Source: JAICJC01 sp963709425
GTDB taxonomy: Bacteria; Actinomycetota; Thermoleophilia; Gaiellales; JAICJC01
DNA length: 64,000 nt
Assembly: GCA_963709425.1 (NCBI GenBank)
Contig: CAVPWG010000005.1
Coordinates: 496,001 to 560,000, forward strand
Direction of reading: 5' to 3'
Shown here: one piece after another, positions 25,639-33,988 of the stretch
Layout of the letters: the number at the start of each line of letters is the position of its first letter
How positions within the stretch are numbered: position 1 is the first letter of the stretch
Notes under the pieces: model-generated
What the model saw: only the letters and a program-made list of their open reading frames with translations
What the model was told of the DNA's origin: nothing
The model's database searches: none
Translations under genes and position numbers: made by a program

Positions 25639-26473
25639 CGCCGTCCTGGAGGCCGATCACCTGCGCAAGGTGTTCCGCATGCGTGGCCAGGCCGGCGGCG
25701 AGGGCGAGATCGTTGCGGTCGACGACCTGTCGTTCACGCTGGGGGAGGGCGAGTCGCTTGCAATCGTCGGCGAGTCGGGATCCGGCAAGACGACGCTGGC
25801 GCGCATGCTGGTCGGGCTGGAGCGGCCGACGTCCGGCCGGATTACGATGGCCGGGCGCGACCGCAGCACGCCGGCCCGGACGACGTCCGAGCGGCGACGG
25901 CGCGGCCGGGAGACACAGATCGTCTTTCAGGATCCTTACAGTTCGCTGGATCCCCGGCAGACCCCGGCGTCCTCGATCGACGAGGTGCTTCGGCTCCACT
26001 TCCGGCTAAGCCGGACGGCCTGCGCGGCGCGGGTCGCGGAGCTCGCGGCGCAGGTCGGCCTGGACGACCGTCAGATGACCGCCCTGCCGCGGGCGCTCTC
26101 CGGCGGCCAGCGCCAGCGCGTCGCGATCGCCCGGGCGCTCGCCGCGGAGCCACGCGTCCTTCTGCTGGACGAGGCCGTCGCTTCGCTCGACGTCTCGATC
26201 CAAGCCCAGATCCTGAACCTCCTCGCCGACATCCGCGCGGCCACCGGCATCAGCTACGTCGTCATCAGCCACGACCTCGGTGTCGTCCGCCAGATCACCG
26301 ACTCGACGATCGTCATGCAGCGCGGCGTGGCGGTCGAGCGGGGCACGACCGCCGACGTCCTGCACCGACCGCAGCACCCCTATACCCAACTGCTTCGCCG
26401 CAGCGTGCCGGCCCCTGGTTGGAAGCCGGCGCGGCGCGCCCGTCCGGCGCCGGCCACTGAGCCGCGGGCCTAG
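25631..26473 (+). CDS. ABC transporter ATP-binding protein, dipeptide type (DppF-like)
   Basis: A 280-residue ATPase: Walker A GESGSGKT, Q-loop FQDPYSSLDPRQ, signature LSGGQ, Walker B LLLDEAVASLD, HYTQLL-type end. No ATG fits the beginning of the domain; TTG at 25631, overlapping the previous gene by 8 bp and preceded by GGAGG about 10 nt upstream, is the best start. The second ATPase of the peptide transporter. Confidence 0.92.
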   Translation: MADAVLEADHLRKVFRMRGQAGGEGEIVAVDDLSFTLGEGESLAIVGESGSGKTTLARMLVGLERPTSGRITMAGRDRSTPARTTSERRRRGRETQIVFQDPYSSLDPRQTPASSIDEVLRLHFRLSRTACAARVAELAAQVGLDDRQMTALPRALSGGQRQRVAIARALAAEPRVLLLDEAVASLDVSIQAQILNLLADIRAATGISYVVISHDLGVVRQITDSTIVMQRGVAVERGTTADVLHRPQHPYTQLLRRSVPAPGWKPARRARPAPATEPRA

Positions 26474-26493
26474 CGGGCCTCCTCTTCCACACT

Positions 26494-26517
26494 GCCGGCT
26501 GGATCCGTCCAGCCGGC
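26494..26517. terminator. Perfect 10-bp hairpin terminator
   Basis: GCCGGCTGGA pairs with TCCAGCCGGC around TCCG. It lies 20 bp after the last ABC gene and ends the large plus-strand operon; it may also serve the convergent M20 relic. No T tract follows. Confidence 0.7.
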
Positions 26518-26519
26518 GT

Positions 26520-27311
26520 GATCCGAGCCCTCAAGCGACGTCCCCGTGGTCGTCGAGCGCCTCCCGGCGGCGTGGGTCGGGGGCTCGACGGCGTGGTGGA
26601 ACCCGCTCCAACCGGGCGAGCCGTGCGCATCGCCCCGAACCACGTCGAGCGCTTCCAGCAGTCGCCAGGCAGCGTTCGGGAGAACACCGACCGAGCCCGA
26701 GTGTGCGTCTGTCCGCATCGTGCGGACGTCGAGCCGGAAGGCCAGCACCCCCTTGAACCCGATGGAGATCTCCGGCCGACCGCCGATGTCAGGCGCCGAC
26801 CCCTCCCAGAGGGCCGCATCCGCCCGAAGAAGGTCGGCATGCTCCCGCGCGATCGAGGCGAAGTGCGTGCTCCCGACCTCCTCCTCCCCTTCGATGATCC
26901 AACGCAGCGAGAACGGCAGCTCCCCGTGCTCGTCTCGGATCGCTCTGACCACGGCCAGGCGGGTGGCGATCTGTCCCTTGTTATCGGCCGCCCCGCGGGC
27001 AAACAGCCGCCCGTTCCGGATATCCGGCGAGAACGGCGGCGTGACCCATTCGTCCACCGGGTCAACCGGCTGCACGTCGTAGTGGTTGTACGGAGCAACG
27101 TGTACGGCGAACGGCCCCGCAGCTCCCCCCACACGGCCGGCGCACTGCCACCCGCACGCAACACGCGGGTCTGAAACCCCGCCTCCGCCAGCAGGCGCTC
27201 GACGCACCGCGCCGTCTCTTCGAGCCCGTCCGCGTGGGCAGACACACTCGGCAACGCGCACAGCTCACACGCCAGATCGACCGCCGCCTCAACGACGCGC
27301 TCGTTGTCCAT
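26520..27311 (-). pseudogene. M20-family peptidase, frameshifted and truncated
   Basis: The start (MDNERVVEAAVDLACELCAL) and the first 75 residues are in one frame; near 27097 one base appears to be missing, and the continuation YNHYDVQPVDPVDEW, GAADNKGQ, EGEEEVGS is in another frame. These contain the zinc-binding His, Asp and Glu residues of M20 dipeptidases. The homology stops after about 265 residues instead of the usual ~450. The gene is convergent with the transporter operon and was probably the peptidase or amidohydrolase of the same pathway. Confidence 0.82.
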
Positions 27312-27360
27312 CAGCCGAATCTACCGCCTCGTCGACACCCCTACCCGTCCACCGCCCCCG

Positions 27361-27605
27361 CAGGCAGAGCCGCACGTTCGAATCGTGCCGGGCGCATGGC
27401 TTAACCAAGCCGTTTTCGAAGGCCCGAAATGCCGAAAAGTGCACCATTCGTCCCTCGTACTCTGCCTCCGCTCCAGCCGGCGAGACCGACGAGCCGTGCC
27501 CAGAGGGAGCGAGAGGCGCAGGCCTACTGGGACTCGCTGACAGACGCCCAGGAGGTCTGGGCGCTGCGGAAGATGGGCTACTTCAAGATCGGGCAGCGGC
27601 CGTAG
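27361..27605 (+). repeat. tRNA-3'-end/small-ORF repeat, copy 2 (best preserved)
   Basis: The tRNA-like 3' end is perfect: GCACG (27372-27376), T loop TTCGAAT, CGTGC (27384-27388), acceptor strand CGGGCGC and discriminator A (27396). GGCTTAACCAAGCC follows, which can form a 5-bp hairpin, then the small open frame. Only the last part of the tRNA is present; upstream bases show no anticodon arm. An intact source tRNA would begin with GCGCCCG. The order tRNA end, spacer, small gene is shared with copies 1 and 3. Confidence 0.8.
27429..27605 (+). CDS. Repeat-encoded 58-residue protein, intact copy
   Basis: An uninterrupted frame of 58 codons: MPKSAPFVPRTLPPLQPARP, then an Arg/Glu-rich helix REREAQAYW, then DSLTDAQEVWALRKMGYFKI and GQRP. 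The N-terminal half is Pro-rich and basic; the C-terminal half is the part conserved in the copies at 8.0 and 59.0 kb. I do not recognise the family. Conservation at the protein level, even across indels in the other copies, argues that it was selected as protein. No Shine-Dalgarno site is obvious. A further upstream ATG at the tRNA discriminator base is blocked here by TAA. Confidence 0.6.
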   Translation: MPKSAPFVPRTLPPLQPARPTSRAQREREAQAYWDSLTDAQEVWALRKMGYFKIGQRP

Positions 27606-27771
27606 AGCGACACGTCAGCCTCAAGGTGCGAACTCGCCTGAGGGCTCAAGCCGCTCCTCAGCAAGCCGCTTCTACAACGCGGTAGGCCGCTTGGCCGCAT
27701 CGCATCCGAGTCCTTCGTCTCCTGCTACACCGAGGTCAAGCGGGCCGAGAAAAGTCCAATTAGGGGAAGCG

Positions 27772-28524
27772 TCAGCCGTTGACCACGTTGACGATTGCAA
27801 TGATGCCGACGGCGACGATGACCGAGCGGAGCGTGGACGGCTTCAGCCGCTGCCCGTAGCGGGCTCCCAGGTGCGCTCCGAGCATGGAGGTCACTGCTAT
27901 GACGGCGGACGGCGCCCACTCGACGTGCACGGTCGAAACGAAGTACACGCCGGCCACACCGTTGACGAGGCCGGCCAAGAGATTCTTGAGTCCGTTGGTG
28001 CGTTGCAGATCCTGCGCCAGCGCGACACCGAGGATTCCGAGCAGAAGGATCCCCTGCCCCGCGCCGAAATAGCCGCCGTACATGCCGGATGCAAACACCG
28101 CGAGCGCGGTGACAACGCCACGACGGCGGCTCGGGCGGGCACGTCGCTGGAGCCGGGCGCGCAGCCTGGTCTGGAACACGGTCAACACCAGCGCAACCGC
28201 GATGAAGACCGGGACAATCGCGTCGAAGGTGGAAGCCGGCAGGCTCAGGAGCAGGACCGCCCCGGCCACGCCACCGAGCACGGACGCCGCTCCGAGCGTG
28301 AGTACGTTCGCCCATTGTCCGGCCAGCCGGCCGCGATAGCCCCAAGCGCCGGCGAGTGACCCGGGCACCAACCCGATCGTGTTGGAGACGTTGGCCGTGA
28401 CGGGCGGATATCCAAAGGCGAGCAGTACCGGGAACGTGACCAGCGTGCCGCTACCGACCACGGTGTTGATCGTGCCGGCCGCGATACCGGCAAGCCCGAG
28501 CAGGACGATCTGGAGGGTGCTCAC
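27772..28524 (-). CDS. TauE/SafE-family membrane permease
   Basis: A 250-residue membrane protein with about eight transmembrane helices in two repeats. Typical motifs are GIAAGTINTVVGSGTLVTFP and VTANVSNTIGLVPGS in the first half and GMYGGYFGAGQGILLLGILG in the second. The family exports sulfite, sulfoacetate or related anions. GTG is chosen as start because the first helix begins right after it; the longer upstream frame is polar and Arg-rich. Single gene, transcribed toward repeat copy 2. Confidence 0.88.
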   Translation of the reverse strand: MSTLQIVLLGLAGIAAGTINTVVGSGTLVTFPVLLAFGYPPVTANVSNTIGLVPGSLAGAWGYRGRLAGQWANVLTLGAASVLGGVAGAVLLLSLPASTFDAIVPVFIAVALVLTVFQTRLRARLQRRARPSRRRGVVTALAVFASGMYGGYFGAGQGILLLGILGVALAQDLQRTNGLKNLLAGLVNGVAGVYFVSTVHVEWAPSAVIAVTSMLGAHLGARYGQRLKPSTLRSVIVAVGIIAIVNVVNG

Positions 28525-28773
28525 GGAGCCACGCCGATCCTGTCGCACTGATCGCGTCGGAAGTTGCGGCCTTCGCGGGCGGCCATTGCCGTGGAATGCG
28601 TAGTCATCTGTTCCGGTACTCGTTGGATCGTCTGCCGGATCGCCGCGACGGTCTAGCGAGTCATGTAGCGGCATCCCCCCGTTGCCGTGGTGGATTTCAT
28701 GAGAGTCCCATTCGTGACGTTGAGTGTTGTTCGACTAGCGCAACCGTCGACGCGAGGTTGCGACCGTCGCGCC
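28525..28773. other. Intergenic stretch upstream of the permease gene
   Basis: No gene is recognisable. It holds the promoter region of the TauE/SafE permease and, at its right end, the terminator of the lipoprotein gene. Confidence 0.5.
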
Positions 28774-28801
28774 GGCGCGGCCCCGGAGGTGGGGCCGCGC
28801 C
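28774..28801. terminator. Perfect 11-bp GC hairpin
   Basis: GGCGCGGCCCC pairs with GGGGCCGCGCC around a 6-nt loop, 34 bp downstream of the lipoprotein gene's stop on the minus strand. Very stable and without T tract. Confidence 0.75.
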
Positions 28802-28835
28802 AACGTTGCCGTGCACCCCTTTGCCCTCCGGAGTG

Positions 28836-29354
28836 TCAGCCCGTGGATTCGATCTTGTTGCCTGCCTGTGAGAGTGCGTCCCAGCCGGCGCCGAAGTCCT
28901 GTGAGCCCTCACCGTTGGTCTGGCCGGGCTGCTTGTCCAGGAGGAACAGGTAGAGCGGATGGCCGGCATAGGTAACCTGCTCGGTGCCGTCTGTACGCTG
29001 GGTTGTTCCGACCAGCTGCTGGTTCACGCCGGTCTGAGCCAGGGGGCTGCCCTTCGTGAGCAGCGGCGGCCAGTACGTCGCGCACGGTCCATAGCAGGCG
29101 CTGCGACCGTTCGCGTCCTTCTCGAACAGGTAGAGCGTGCGGCCGGTGTTGTCGACGACGATGCGGCCCAGCGACGTGTTTGCAGCACCGACCTTGGCGG
29201 CGCCTGCGCTGCCGGTGGGTGCACTCGCCGTGCCGGTAGAGCCATACAGCCCTCCGGATGGCGAGCCGCTGGTGGAGCTACCGCAGCCGGCGGCGATGAC
29301 GGCGACCACCAAAACCAGTGCGGCGGCGCTGAACAGTGTGGTATTGCGCTTCAT
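28836..29354 (-). CDS. Secreted repeat lipoprotein
   Basis: A 172-residue lipoprotein: signal sequence with lipobox VIAAGC near residue 24, a Gly/Ser/Thr linker, then two copies of a domain with TGRTLYLFEKDANGRSACYG...WPP and TDGTEQVTYAGHPLYLFLLD. Members of this family are found on the surface of many actinobacteria; their function is not known, though redox roles have been suggested because of the conserved Cys pair (SACYGPC). AAGGGA precedes the ATG. Confidence 0.9.
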   Translation of the reverse strand: MKRNTTLFSAAALVLVVAVIAAGCGSSTSGSPSGGLYGSTGTASAPTGSAGAAKVGAANTSLGRIVVDNTGRTLYLFEKDANGRSACYGPCATYWPPLLTKGSPLAQTGVNQQLVGTTQRTDGTEQVTYAGHPLYLFLLDKQPGQTNGEGSQDFGAGWDALSQAGNKIESTG

Positions 29355-29439
29355 GAGAGAGTCCCTTCGGTCAAGTCGGATCTGTGGTTGGGGTTGGAGG
29401 TGCTGCTGGTCGGGACGGCGAGTAGTGGTTGCCGCTTCG

Positions 29440-29467
29440 GCGGGCCTCCCCGAGGAGGGAGGCCCGC
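29440..29467. terminator. Perfect 11-bp hairpin
   Basis: GCGGGCCTCCC pairs with GGGAGGCCCGC around CGAGGA, 24 bp downstream of the stop of the secreted RTX-like gene (minus strand). It separates this gene from the lipoprotein gene. Confidence 0.75.
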
Positions 29468-29490
29468 GCGTTGCTGCCGGCCCGTGATGC

Positions 29491-30555
29491 CTATGGGCGG
29501 AGCACGCCGTCCACGAAGAGCTGGATGGCGCCGGCGGCCAGGCCGCTTGAGTCGACGGCGTCCCTGCCGTCGAGGGTGTTGAGTTCGAGCCGGTCGTTTG
29601 CGGCCTCCGCGTGGAGGATCTCGACCGTGGCGGCCAGTCCGCTGGTCTTCACACCGCCTGTGTCTCCGTTGACGGTGATCGAGTCGTTACCGTTGGTGGC
29701 GTTGACGATCACGCGGTCGGCCTGGCTATCGCCTGCGGCGCCGCCCAGGGTGCTTGCCAGGTCGACGTTCACGTCGGTGACGTCGGTCCCGGTCAGGTCA
29801 TTGACGGTGACGATGTCTGCACCGCCGAGGGCGTTGAAGTCGACGCGCTCCACGCCAGCTGTGTCCATCTCTACGCCTCCGACGTCGCGTGCGAACCTGA
29901 GGTGGTTGCCGGTTGCCGACAGGTCGACGTGCTCGTCGACGCCGGCGCCGTTGAAGCGGAGCGTGTCGGCACCCAGCCCGCCCCTAATGGTGTCGCTGCC
30001 GTCGCCTGGGTCCCAGACGAAGGTGTCGTCGCCGGCACCCATCAGCGCAAGGTCGTTGCCGACGTTTCCGTCGATCGAGTCACTCCCGGCGCCGCCGCGC
30101 AGCGTCTCGGCTCCGGAGCCTCCGAGCAGCACGTCGCGTCCATCTCCACCGGAGATGGCAGTCGGGATGCTGTCGGTGAAAATCCCGTTGCCTTCGTCGA
30201 TACGCACGAGGTCGCTGCCAGCCCGCGCGTGAACGGCGATCGCCGTGATCAGCTTGCGCTTGAACTTGAAGTCGGCCGAGCCGTTGTCGCCGATGTCGAC
30301 CTGGACGACGCCGGGATGGTCGGCCTTCAGGCGGAGCGCGATCCTGTCACGCGCCCCGGTGCCGGTGATCGTCAACCGGCCATGTGAGAGCTCCGCGCTG
30401 CTCGTTCTCACCTGCGATGCGTTGGCCGCTGTGACGGCGGCGGCGTTGCCTGGTTCGGCCACGATCCCGGCAGCGCCGGCTGCGACTGTGGCTGCGAGCG
30501 CTGCCGACGCCAGCCGCACGGCGCGCGACTCCTTGAGTCGAGTGGGGTTTTTCAT
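29491..30555 (-). CDS. Secreted calcium-binding RTX/hemolysin-type repeat protein
   Basis: A 354-residue exported protein: Sec-type signal (MKNPTRLKESRAVRLASAAL plus an Ala-rich core), then a polar region and several Ca-binding nonapeptides (GGDGRDVLLGG, GGAGSDSIDGN, GAGDDTFVWDPGDGSD, GGLGADTLRFNG), followed by beta-rich C-terminal sequence. The role is likely cell-surface or extracellular. It is divergent from the LuxR regulator gene, separated by about 220 bp with two repeated elements. Confidence 0.88.
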   Translation of the reverse strand: MKNPTRLKESRAVRLASAALAATVAAGAAGIVAEPGNAAAVTAANASQVRTSSAELSHGRLTITGTGARDRIALRLKADHPGVVQVDIGDNGSADFKFKRKLITAIAVHARAGSDLVRIDEGNGIFTDSIPTAISGGDGRDVLLGGSGAETLRGGAGSDSIDGNVGNDLALMGAGDDTFVWDPGDGSDTIRGGLGADTLRFNGAGVDEHVDLSATGNHLRFARDVGGVEMDTAGVERVDFNALGGADIVTVNDLTGTDVTDVNVDLASTLGGAAGDSQADRVIVNATNGNDSITVNGDTGGVKTSGLAATVEILHAEAANDRLELNTLDGRDAVDSSGLAAGAIQLFVDGVLRP

Positions 30556-30639
30556 CTGTGCACGTCTCCTCTCGAGTGAGCCGCGGACGGCTCAAGCGGT
30601 TTCGTTGTCGGTAGTGATGGTCGCGGCGGCGGACGCGCG

Positions 30640-30671
30640 TTCGCACCGTGGCGACCCCCCTGACTTTGCGA
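30640..30671 (+). repeat. 32-bp promoter element A, copy 1
   Basis: Begins TTCGCACCGTGGCGAC and ends TGACTTTGCGA, with a C run between. A second copy follows 83 bp later in the same orientation and a third, inverted, occurs at 37.1 kb. Lies upstream of the LuxR gene; a regulator-binding site is the most likely function. Confidence 0.6.
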
Positions 30672-30722
30672 CTGTCCTCGCAACGCAGCCGCTCGTCCAC
30701 GACCCCTCATACGCCTGGTCCT

Positions 30723-30752
30723 TTCGCACCGTGGCGAGCGCCGTGACTTTTC
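30723..30752 (+). repeat. Promoter element A, copy 2
   Basis: Shares TTCGCACCGTGGCGA and TGACTTT with copy 1, the intervening bases being GCGCCG instead of CCCCCC. It is 27 bp before the LuxR start codon, where a regulator would affect initiation. Confidence 0.6.
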
Positions 30753-30778
30753 TCCGCTTCGGGAGTAGCGTTGAGACA

Positions 30779-33628
30779 ATGAAAGTGGCCGCGGCCACCG
30801 AACCGCTGCTTGAGCGGAACGCGGAGCTGGCGCGGATCAGGTCGGCGCTGTCCAAGGCTTGCAGGGGGCGGGGCAGGTTCCTTGTGATCGAGGGGCCGGC
30901 CGGGATCGGTAAGACGGCGTTCCTCGCTGAGACGCGGACGGCCGCGGTACGGGGCGGCATGCGCGTACTTCGGTCGCGGGGGACTGAGCTCGAGCGCGAT
31001 TTCGCATTCGGAGTCGTGCGTCAGCTCTTCGAGCCACCGCTGGTCGAAGCATCGGAGCGCGAGCGCGCCGATCTGCTGCAAGCCGCTGCCGGTGTGGCGG
31101 CCGGCCTGCTCGGGCTCACCGGCGCACCCCCAGCACAGAGCGCGCCCTCCCCGGGCGTCGACCCCTCGTTCGCGATCCTGCACGGCCTTTACTGGCTGTG
31201 CGCGAACCTGGCTGCAGCGGGACCGCTCTGCCTGCTGGTCGACGACGCGCACCAGGCAGACGCCCCGTCGCTGCGTTATCTGGCTTTCCTGCTCACGCGG
31301 CTCGAAGAGCTGAACGCCGCGCTCGTCGTGGCGACCCGTCCTCGCGAAACAGGTACCAACGCCGCGCTGCTCACGACCCTGACGACCGATCCCTCCGCCG
31401 ATGTGATCCGTCTTCCTCCTCTTACGAGAGCGGCAGTCGCCCAGCTCGTGGAGGCGAAGCTCGGCGGCGCTTCCGATCCGGCCGTCGTCGATACCTGTCT
31501 GCGCGTAACGCGCGGAATGCCGTTCCTCGTGCACGAACTCGTGGAAGCGTTGAGCGAGGAAGGCATCGCCAGCCGTGTCCAAACGGTTGGTCGCTCAGCT
31601 CTCCTCCGGCTCGATCGTCTGCCGGGGCATGCCGGGCAGCTGGCACGAGCGCTCGCGGTTCTCGAGCAGAGCGACCTGCTCTACGCCGCGCGACTGGCGG
31701 GCCTCGAAGAGCTCGAGGCAGCCGATGCAGCCGATCTGCTAGCGGCCGCGGGGATCATTGAGCACAGCCGACCGCTGACGTTCGTGCACCCGCTCGTCCG
31801 CGACGGGATCTACTCGGAGCTCCCCAGTGCGGAGCGCGCACAGACCCACCGCCGTGCCTCCGCACTACTCGCGGAGCAACCAGGGGCTTCTGCACGCGTC
31901 GCCGAGCACCTGTTGGTCAGCGAGCCCGCTGCCGATCGCTGGGTCGTCGAGCGGTTGGCCGAGGCTGCCAGGGCGGCGGCGAGGCAGGGCGCTCCCGAAT
32001 CGCAGGCGGTCTTCCTGCGCCGAGCGCTCGCTGAACCGCCGCCACCGGGCGACCAGCCGGCATTGCTGCTCGACCTCGGCATGGCCGAGGCGAGCGCCGG
32101 GCTCGCAGGCTGGGCCGAGCACTTGCAAGCGGCCCTCGACACCGCGCAGAACCCCGTCGCAGCCGCCGACGCCGCCATGGTGCTGGCACACGCCCTCAGC
32201 CGCGCCAAACGCTACGCGGAGGCGGTCGAGGTTCTCGATCGCGCGTCCGCATCCCTGGATCCTCGCCGCTCCGAACTCGCTCTCATGCTCGCCGCGGCCA
32301 CTGTCGCCCCGGCCATGAACGACCCGGCAACCGCACCCTCCGTCGCTCACCGCCGCCAGACGTTACTCAGGCTAACCGCCGGCGATCCGGCGCCACCGGA
32401 GCTGCCACTGGCGGTGGCCGCGTTCACCTCCGTCCTGACGAACGAGCCGGCCGAGGTCGGCGCCGAGCTTGCGGGCCGGGCGCTTCTTGCCGGACGGAAC
32501 GCTCCGGCTTCGGGCGGCAGACCGTGGTTCTCGTTCACTACCTGGTTCTCGCTGACGACGTTTTCGCTGCTCTGGGCCGAGCGGTATGTCGAGGTACGGC
32601 CACTCCTCGATTCATCGATCGCCCAGGCGCGGATGACCGGCGACAGCAGCCGGCTCGCCGTCGGCTTGGCCACCCGCGGCTGGCTCGCGCTTCAACGTGG
32701 CGATCTGTGTGCCGCTGAGGTAGACACCCGCACCGCACTCGCCGCAACCAAACTTCCCGCACCACCGATGTATCGCGTCCTGAACACTGGCGTACTCGTC
32801 AGGACACTGGTTGATGCGGGCGATCTCGACGCGGCCAAGGATGTGCTCGCGCTGGTTGACTCGGAAGCCGAGCAGGGATCGGCAATCGCCGCGGAGGTCC
32901 GGTTCGCCCGCGGCCGACTGCAGATCGCACAGGGTCGAGTCGCCGAAGGGCTCCAGGACTTGCTGGCCGTTGGCGCCATCCTCACCCGAGCGCTGATCAT
33001 CTGCCCGAGTTACCTCCCCTGGCGATCGGAGGCCGCGCTCGCTCATCTCGCGCTCGGCGAGCGCGACCAGGCCGAGCGCCGAGCCGCAGAGGAACTCGAA
33101 CTCGCCCGGACGTTCGGCACCCCGCGGGCGCTCGGCGTGGCCAAACGCGCCGCCGGCGTCGTTGCCGGCGGCGAGCGCGGGGCGTCCCTGCTCCGCGAGG
33201 CCATCGACGACCTCCATCGTGGCGACGCCACGTTGGAGCGCGCGCGCACGCTCGCCGATCTAGGCGCCCGGCTTCGGCGAAGGAATCGACGCACCGAATC
33301 GCGAGAGCTGCTTCGCGAAGCAGTCGACGCCGCGCACCACGCCGGCGCCCAACCTCTCGTCAGTTACGCGGAGACCGAACTCCGCGCCACCGGCGCGCGC
33401 CCACGCCGGATCGTTCTCAGAGGACTCGACTCACTCACCGCCAGCGAGCGCCGCATCGCCGAGTTCGCCAGCCAAGGCCTCACCAACCGCGAAATCGCAC
33501 AGACCCTTTTCGTTACGACGCGCACAGTCGAGGGTCACCTCACGAGCGTCTTCCGCAAACTGCAGGTCGACTCGCGAGACGAGCTTCCTTCCAAACTCGG
33601 CACCGACGACTCGCCAGTCGGGACCTGA
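30779..33628 (+). CDS. Large LuxR-family ATPase regulator (LAL type)
   Basis: A 949-residue regulator: Walker A GPAGIGKTA (39-47), Walker B LCLLVDDAHQAD, an AAA/NACHT-like ATPase with sensor DVIRLPPLTRAAV, a long TPR-like helical middle part, and a C-terminal LuxR helix-turn-helix (LTASERRIAEFASQGLTNRE then IAQTLFVTTRTVEGHLTSVF). LAL regulators respond to small effectors such as sugars. The ATG is chosen over a long upstream frame that would run through the promoter elements. Divergent from the secreted RTX-like gene, which may be one target. Confidence 0.93.
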   Translation: MKVAAATEPLLERNAELARIRSALSKACRGRGRFLVIEGPAGIGKTAFLAETRTAAVRGGMRVLRSRGTELERDFAFGVVRQLFEPPLVEASERERADLLQAAAGVAAGLLGLTGAPPAQSAPSPGVDPSFAILHGLYWLCANLAAAGPLCLLVDDAHQADAPSLRYLAFLLTRLEELNAALVVATRPRETGTNAALLTTLTTDPSADVIRLPPLTRAAVAQLVEAKLGGASDPAVVDTCLRVTRGMPFLVHELVEALSEEGIASRVQTVGRSALLRLDRLPGHAGQLARALAVLEQSDLLYAARLAGLEELEAADAADLLAAAGIIEHSRPLTFVHPLVRDGIYSELPSAERAQTHRRASALLAEQPGASARVAEHLLVSEPAADRWVVERLAEAARAAARQGAPESQAVFLRRALAEPPPPGDQPALLLDLGMAEASAGLAGWAEHLQAALDTAQNPVAAADAAMVLAHALSRAKRYAEAVEVLDRASASLDPRRSELALMLAAATVAPAMNDPATAPSVAHRRQTLLRLTAGDPAPPELPLAVAAFTSVLTNEPAEVGAELAGRALLAGRNAPASGGRPWFSFTTWFSLTTFSLLWAERYVEVRPLLDSSIAQARMTGDSSRLAVGLATRGWLALQRGDLCAAEVDTRTALAATKLPAPPMYRVLNTGVLVRTLVDAGDLDAAKDVLALVDSEAEQGSAIAAEVRFARGRLQIAQGRVAEGLQDLLAVGAILTRALIICPSYLPWRSEAALAHLALGERDQAERRAAEELELARTFGTPRALGVAKRAAGVVAGGERGASLLREAIDDLHRGDATLERARTLADLGARLRRRNRRTESRELLREAVDAAHHAGAQPLVSYAETELRATGARPRRIVLRGLDSLTASERRIAEFASQGLTNREIAQTLFVTTRTVEGHLTSVFRKLQVDSRDELPSKLGTDDSPVGT

Positions 33629-33988
33629 GCCCTCTGCGCTCTTCGACGACCGATTCGGCGCACGGCGGGCGCTTCCGTGAGACGCGACGTTTCGCGGGGC
33701 GGGTTCCTGCGAACCTGAGGTAGGCGCCTCCATTGAGGTACCGGTCGCACTAGGTGCGCGTCTCGCACCCTTCCTCCGGATCGGCGCCCTAGTCGTCGAC
33801 TTCGTCCTCACCATCGCCATCTCGGTCGCCGCCGCGGTCAGCGCATCTGATCGCCTGCTTGCCTGGGGTCGCAGGATTGCGGATTCTGCTCGGTCTGGGC
33901 CTGCTGCTGGCCGTAGCCGATTTGACGTGGTCTTCGCGTCCGCGGTACGGGCGGTTCGCATGGTCGTGGCCGGCCGGTCAGTGCATCG
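33629..33988. other. Intergenic stretch between convergent genes, nothing recognised
   Basis: No frame resembles a known family. Around 33705-33735 the sequence contains TGAGGTAGGCG and CATTGAGGTACCGG, weakly like the repeat units at 10.2 kb. Confidence 0.4.

Noticed and set aside
30245..30778. Longer start for the LuxR regulator (178 extra codons)
   Set aside because: The extra segment overlaps the divergent RTX gene and both promoter elements and has no domain similarity.
33700..33740. TGAGGTAGGCG and TTGAGGTACC, like the repeats at 10.2 kb
   Set aside because: Only the short core matches; spacing and the CCCCG part differ, so this is probably chance.
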